The notes beneath the pieces are model-generated. The model was given only the letters and a program-made list of their open reading frames with translations, had not been told where the DNA came from and made no database searches. A program made the translations under genes and the position numbers. DNA of 8,778 nucleotides from Deltaproteobacteria bacterium (GTDB taxonomy: Bacteria; Myxococcota; Polyangia; Haliangiales; Haliangiaceae): NCBI GenBank assembly GCA_018262455.1, contig JAGSPR010000293.1, forward strand, positions 1 through 8,778, read 5' to 3'. This document shows, one piece after another, positions 6,569 to 8,778 of this stretch. How positions within the stretch are numbered: the first letter of the stretch is position 1; every line of letters begins with the position of its first letter.

Positions 6569-7530
6569 GGCTGGCCTCTCACCAGGCTGACGAAGATGTC
6601 CTCGAGCGAGCTCTCGCTGGATCTCAGATCCTTGAAGCCGATCCCGTGCTCGCCCAGCTGTCTCAGCAGGTCTGCGATGCCGGTCTGCTCGCTCGAGACA
6701 TCGAACGTGTAGGTCAGCACCGTGTGGTCGGCGGACAGCTCGAGCGTGCGGCCGGCGAGCGTATCCGGGATGCGTTCGAGCGTGGTCTGGAGGTGCAGCG
6801 TCAGCTGGCGCTTGCCGAGCTTGCGCATCAGGACGGCCTTGTCCTCGACGAGGATCAGCTCGCCCTTGTTGATCACCCCGATCCGATCGGCCATCTCCTG
6901 GGCCTCGTCGATGTAGTGGGTCGTCAGGATGATCGTCACGCCGCTCGCGCGGAGCTCCCGCACCATGGTCCACATCTCGTGGCGGAGCTCCACGTCGACC
7001 CCGGCAGTCGGCTCGTCGAGGAACAGCACCCGGGGCTCATGGGACAGGGCCTTGGCGATCAGCACGCGTCGCTTCATGCCGCCCGACAGCGTCATGATCT
7101 TCGAGTCCTTCTTGTCCCACAGGGACAGCTCGCGCAGCACCTTCTCGAGGTACGCCGGGTTGCGCGGCTTGCCGAACAGCCCGCGGCTGAACGACACCGT
7201 CGACCACACGGTCTCGAACGGGTCGGTCGAGAGCTCCTGCGGGACCAGCCCGATCTTCGCGCGCGCGCCGCGGTAGTCGCGGACGATGTCGTGACCATCG
7301 ACCACGACGGTGCCCGAGGTCCCCTTGACGATCCCACAGATGATGCCGATCAGCGTGGTCTTGCCGGCGCCGTTGGGCCCGAGGAGCGCGAGGATCTCGC
7401 CGCGGCGGATCGTCAGGTCGACGTGCTTGAGCGCCTGCAGGCCGCTGCCATAGGTCTTGCTCAGCCCTGACACCGTGACGATCGGCGGAGTCGAGTCGTC
7501 GGGTGCTGGTGTGATCGCGGAGACCGCCAT
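6565..7530 (-). CDS. yadG: ABC transporter ATP-binding protein, YadG-like
   Basis: A 321-residue ATPase that powers the adjacent permease. All nucleotide-binding motifs are intact: Walker [10 protein letters not shown] (51-59), Q-loop Gln98 in VPQE, signature LSGGMKRR (148-155), Walker B RVLFLDEP (167-174, with Asp172 and Glu173), and H-loop His205 in TTHY. Stretches such as GLVPQE..TDPFETV and [16 protein letters not shown] closely resemble E. coli YadG (308 aa). The C-terminal part from about 240 is the extra domain of this family, ending with [10 protein letters not shown]. The N-terminal 15 residues or so before the domain are Pro/Ser-rich and could mean the true start is slightly later, but no better in-frame start with a ribosome-binding site is evident; AAGG lies 9 bases before the ATG. 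The DUF2339-like gene ends 72 bases upstream on the same strand. Confidence 0.95.
   Translation of the reverse strand: MAVSAITPAPDDSTPPIVTVSGLSKTYGSGLQALKHVDLTIRRGEILALLGPNGAGKTTLIGIICGIVKGTSGTVVVDGHDIVRDYRGARAKIGLVPQELSTDPFETVWSTVSFSRGLFGKPRNPAYLEKVLRELSLWDKKDSKIMTLSGGMKRRVLIAKALSHEPRVLFLDEPTAGVDVELRHEMWTMVRELRASGVTIILTTHYIDEAQEMADRIGVINKGELILVEDKAVLMRKLGKRQLTLHLQTTLERIPDTLAGRTLELSADHTVLTYTFDVSSEQTGIADLLRQLGEHGIGFKDLRSSESSLEDIFVSLVRGQP
6575..6580 (-). promoter_or_regulatory. Shine-Dalgarno site deciding the yadH start
   Basis: GAGAGG on the minus strand lies inside the 3' end of yadG and is followed by 6 bases and the ATG at 6568. Together with the ATGA stop/start overlap (6568-6565), it indicates translational coupling and rules out the longer upstream open frame as the real start. 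Confidence 0.7.
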
Positions 7531-7602
7531 GACCTCGGACCTTGGCCCATGCGGCGCGGCGGATCCAACGCTGCGACCGGGTTCTTTGGTCGTCGTCCCG
7601 GC

Positions 7603-8778
7603 TCAGGCGCCTGGATCGGGCGCGCTGGCGCGCCGACGCGTGTAGGCGAACGAGACGACCAGCAGCACCACGCCCGCACCGACGAACGTCAGGATCCGCT
7701 GGTTGGCCGAGAGCTCACCGAGATCGACCGCGAGCACGCGCAGCGCCGCCAGCGCGAGCACCCCGAACGCGGCCCACCGGTACGGGCTGGTGCGCAGGAC
7801 GAACCCGGTCGTGAACATCAGCGATGCCGCGCCCACCCAACCGAGCGTCTCGAGGCCAGGCGGCGGCGCTGCGTCGCCACAGGCCAGCAGCCCGGCGGCG
7901 ACCCCGGCGACCGCGAGGTTGCGTGGAAGTGAATCTCGGTCTCCGGCCCGATGCAGTCGCTCGGTCGCGAGGAACGCGAGGGCGGCGACGAGCTGCGCCC
8001 CAGCGCCGAGTCCTTCGTACTGGTTGTGGAAGAGGACGCACGCGAGGATCGCCAGCGCCCCGAGACTGAAGGCGGGGACCTCGGCGCGGCGCGACGTGAA
8101 CGCGGCGGTGAGCCCGAGCGCGATCCATCCGGCGAGCAGCGGCCAGCCATCGAGCTGGACGGGGAGGGCGAGCGCGAGCGTACCGATCGCCAGCGCGAGC
8201 TGGAGCGCGATGAACAGCCTCGGCGCGCTGCGTCTCCGCGCGAGCACCGCGAGGGCGACGTGGGCGAGGGCGAGCACGCAGAGGAAGCCGAACAGCGAGG
8301 TGCGCGCGAGGTCCCACAGCTCGTAGCTGCCCAGCGCGAGCATCCCGAGCCAGTTGAGCAGGGACAGCGCGACGAGCGACCTCAACCTGACGTCGGGGCG
8401 GAGCAGCGATGCGCTCGCGAACAGCAGGAAGTCGATGCAGAGAAATCCGAGGCTCAGGCCTGGGCTCGCCGCGGCACCGGCGCCGAACGCCCAGCTGGCG
8501 TGGGTCGAGTAGACCGCCACGACGGTCGACAGCGGGACGATCACCCAACGGTTCGCGGCGAGGAAGAACACCGCGCCCGCCGCGAGCATGGTGGTGCAGA
8601 CGAGGGTGAGCGCGGTGACATCCGTGAGCATCCCGGTGTGCAGCCCGAGGAACAGCGCGAGGCCGGCGACCGTCTCTGACTTCATCCGGTGCGCGGTGGC
8701 CACGATCGCGGCGATCGCGCTGGCGACGAGCAGCACCCCGAGCGGTTCGCTGTGGATGATCTGCATCCCCGGCACGAA
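7603..8778 (-). CDS. Polytopic membrane protein, DUF2339-like, partial (N-terminus beyond window)
   Basis: About 391 residues are visible and the frame is still open at the window edge; the GTG near 8775 is simply the first possible start codon in view, so the gene very likely begins outside. Nearly the whole length is hydrophobic, with roughly a dozen membrane segments separated by short Arg-containing loops. The C-terminus (RWAAFGVLALAALRVLAVDL, then GELSANQRILTFVGAGVVLL, then TRRR) has the pattern I associate with the end of DUF2339 (PF10101) proteins: a helix, Asp-Leu, an Arg before the last helix, and an Arg-rich tail. DUF2339 proteins are usually 600 or more residues, which fits truncation by the window. 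Function is unknown; the location is the inner membrane. Another many-pass membrane family cannot be excluded. Confidence 0.7.
   Translation of the reverse strand, partial: FVPGMQIIHSEPLGVLLVASAIAAIVATAHRMKSETVAGLALFLGLHTGMLTDVTALTLVCTTMLAAGAVFFLAANRWVIVPLSTVVAVYSTHASWAFGAGAAASPGLSLGFLCIDFLLFASASLLRPDVRLRSLVALSLLNWLGMLALGSYELWDLARTSLFGFLCVLALAHVALAVLARRRSAPRLFIALQLALAIGTLALALPVQLDGWPLLAGWIALGLTAAFTSRRAEVPAFSLGALAILACVLFHNQYEGLGAGAQLVAALAFLATERLHRAGDRDSLPRNLAVAGVAAGLLACGDAAPPPGLETLGWVGAASLMFTTGFVLRTSPYRWAAFGVLALAALRVLAVDLGELSANQRILTFVGAGVVLLVVSFAYTRRRASAPDPGA

Noticed and set aside
6569..6973. Upstream extension of the permease frame (would make it 388 residues)
   Set aside because: It overlaps the intact ATPase gene, reads as Arg/Asp-rich low-complexity sequence, and the ATG at 6568 has both a Shine-Dalgarno site and the ATGA overlap.

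Overview
The window is a high-GC stretch from a bacterial chromosome. All seven genes I can support lie on the minus strand, so they are transcribed from right to left. The base composition, the long open shadow frames opposite every real gene, and the style of the lipoproteins (a Pro/Ala-rich linker after the lipid cysteine, and a Cys-repeat lipoprotein) suggest Myxococcota, perhaps the Haliangium/Kofleriaceae side. That is an impression from style, not a proven assignment.

Layout in transcription order: (1) 8778-7603, the C-terminal part of a many-pass membrane protein resembling the DUF2339 family, running in from outside the window; (2) 7530-6565, an ABC transporter ATPase of the YadG type; (3) 6568-5807, its ABC-2 permease partner of the YadH type, whose ATG overlaps the ATPase stop (ATGA); (4) 5767-3179, a strongly divergent family A DNA polymerase (DNA polymerase I-like, 862 aa), only 39 bases after the permease; (5) 3025-2603, a small Cys-rich lipoprotein built of 18-residue repeats; (6) 2513-321, a 730-aa protein with an EF-hand-like loop and a C-terminal membrane region; (7) 258-1, a lipoprotein with a Pro-rich linker, cut by the window edge. 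The largest gap is 153 bases (3026-3178). I see no RNA genes, insertion sequences, CRISPR arrays or convincing terminators.

The yadG-yadH pair is an ordinary two-gene exporter unit. The most interesting gene is the polymerase. It aligns to E. coli DNA polymerase I without a shift at any of the key motifs of the polymerase domain (constant offset of 74 residues). It keeps the three catalytic acids and the triphosphate-binding Arg/Lys/Phe. It has lost the steric-gate Glu, the O-helix Tyr, and the His, Gln and Asn that contact primer and template. All four 3'-5' exonuclease acids are gone, and several 5'-nuclease acids plus the arch segment are missing. It looks like a specialised or decaying paralogue rather than the housekeeping enzyme. 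The downstream part (genes 5-7) is a cell-envelope group of two lipoproteins around one membrane protein of unknown function.
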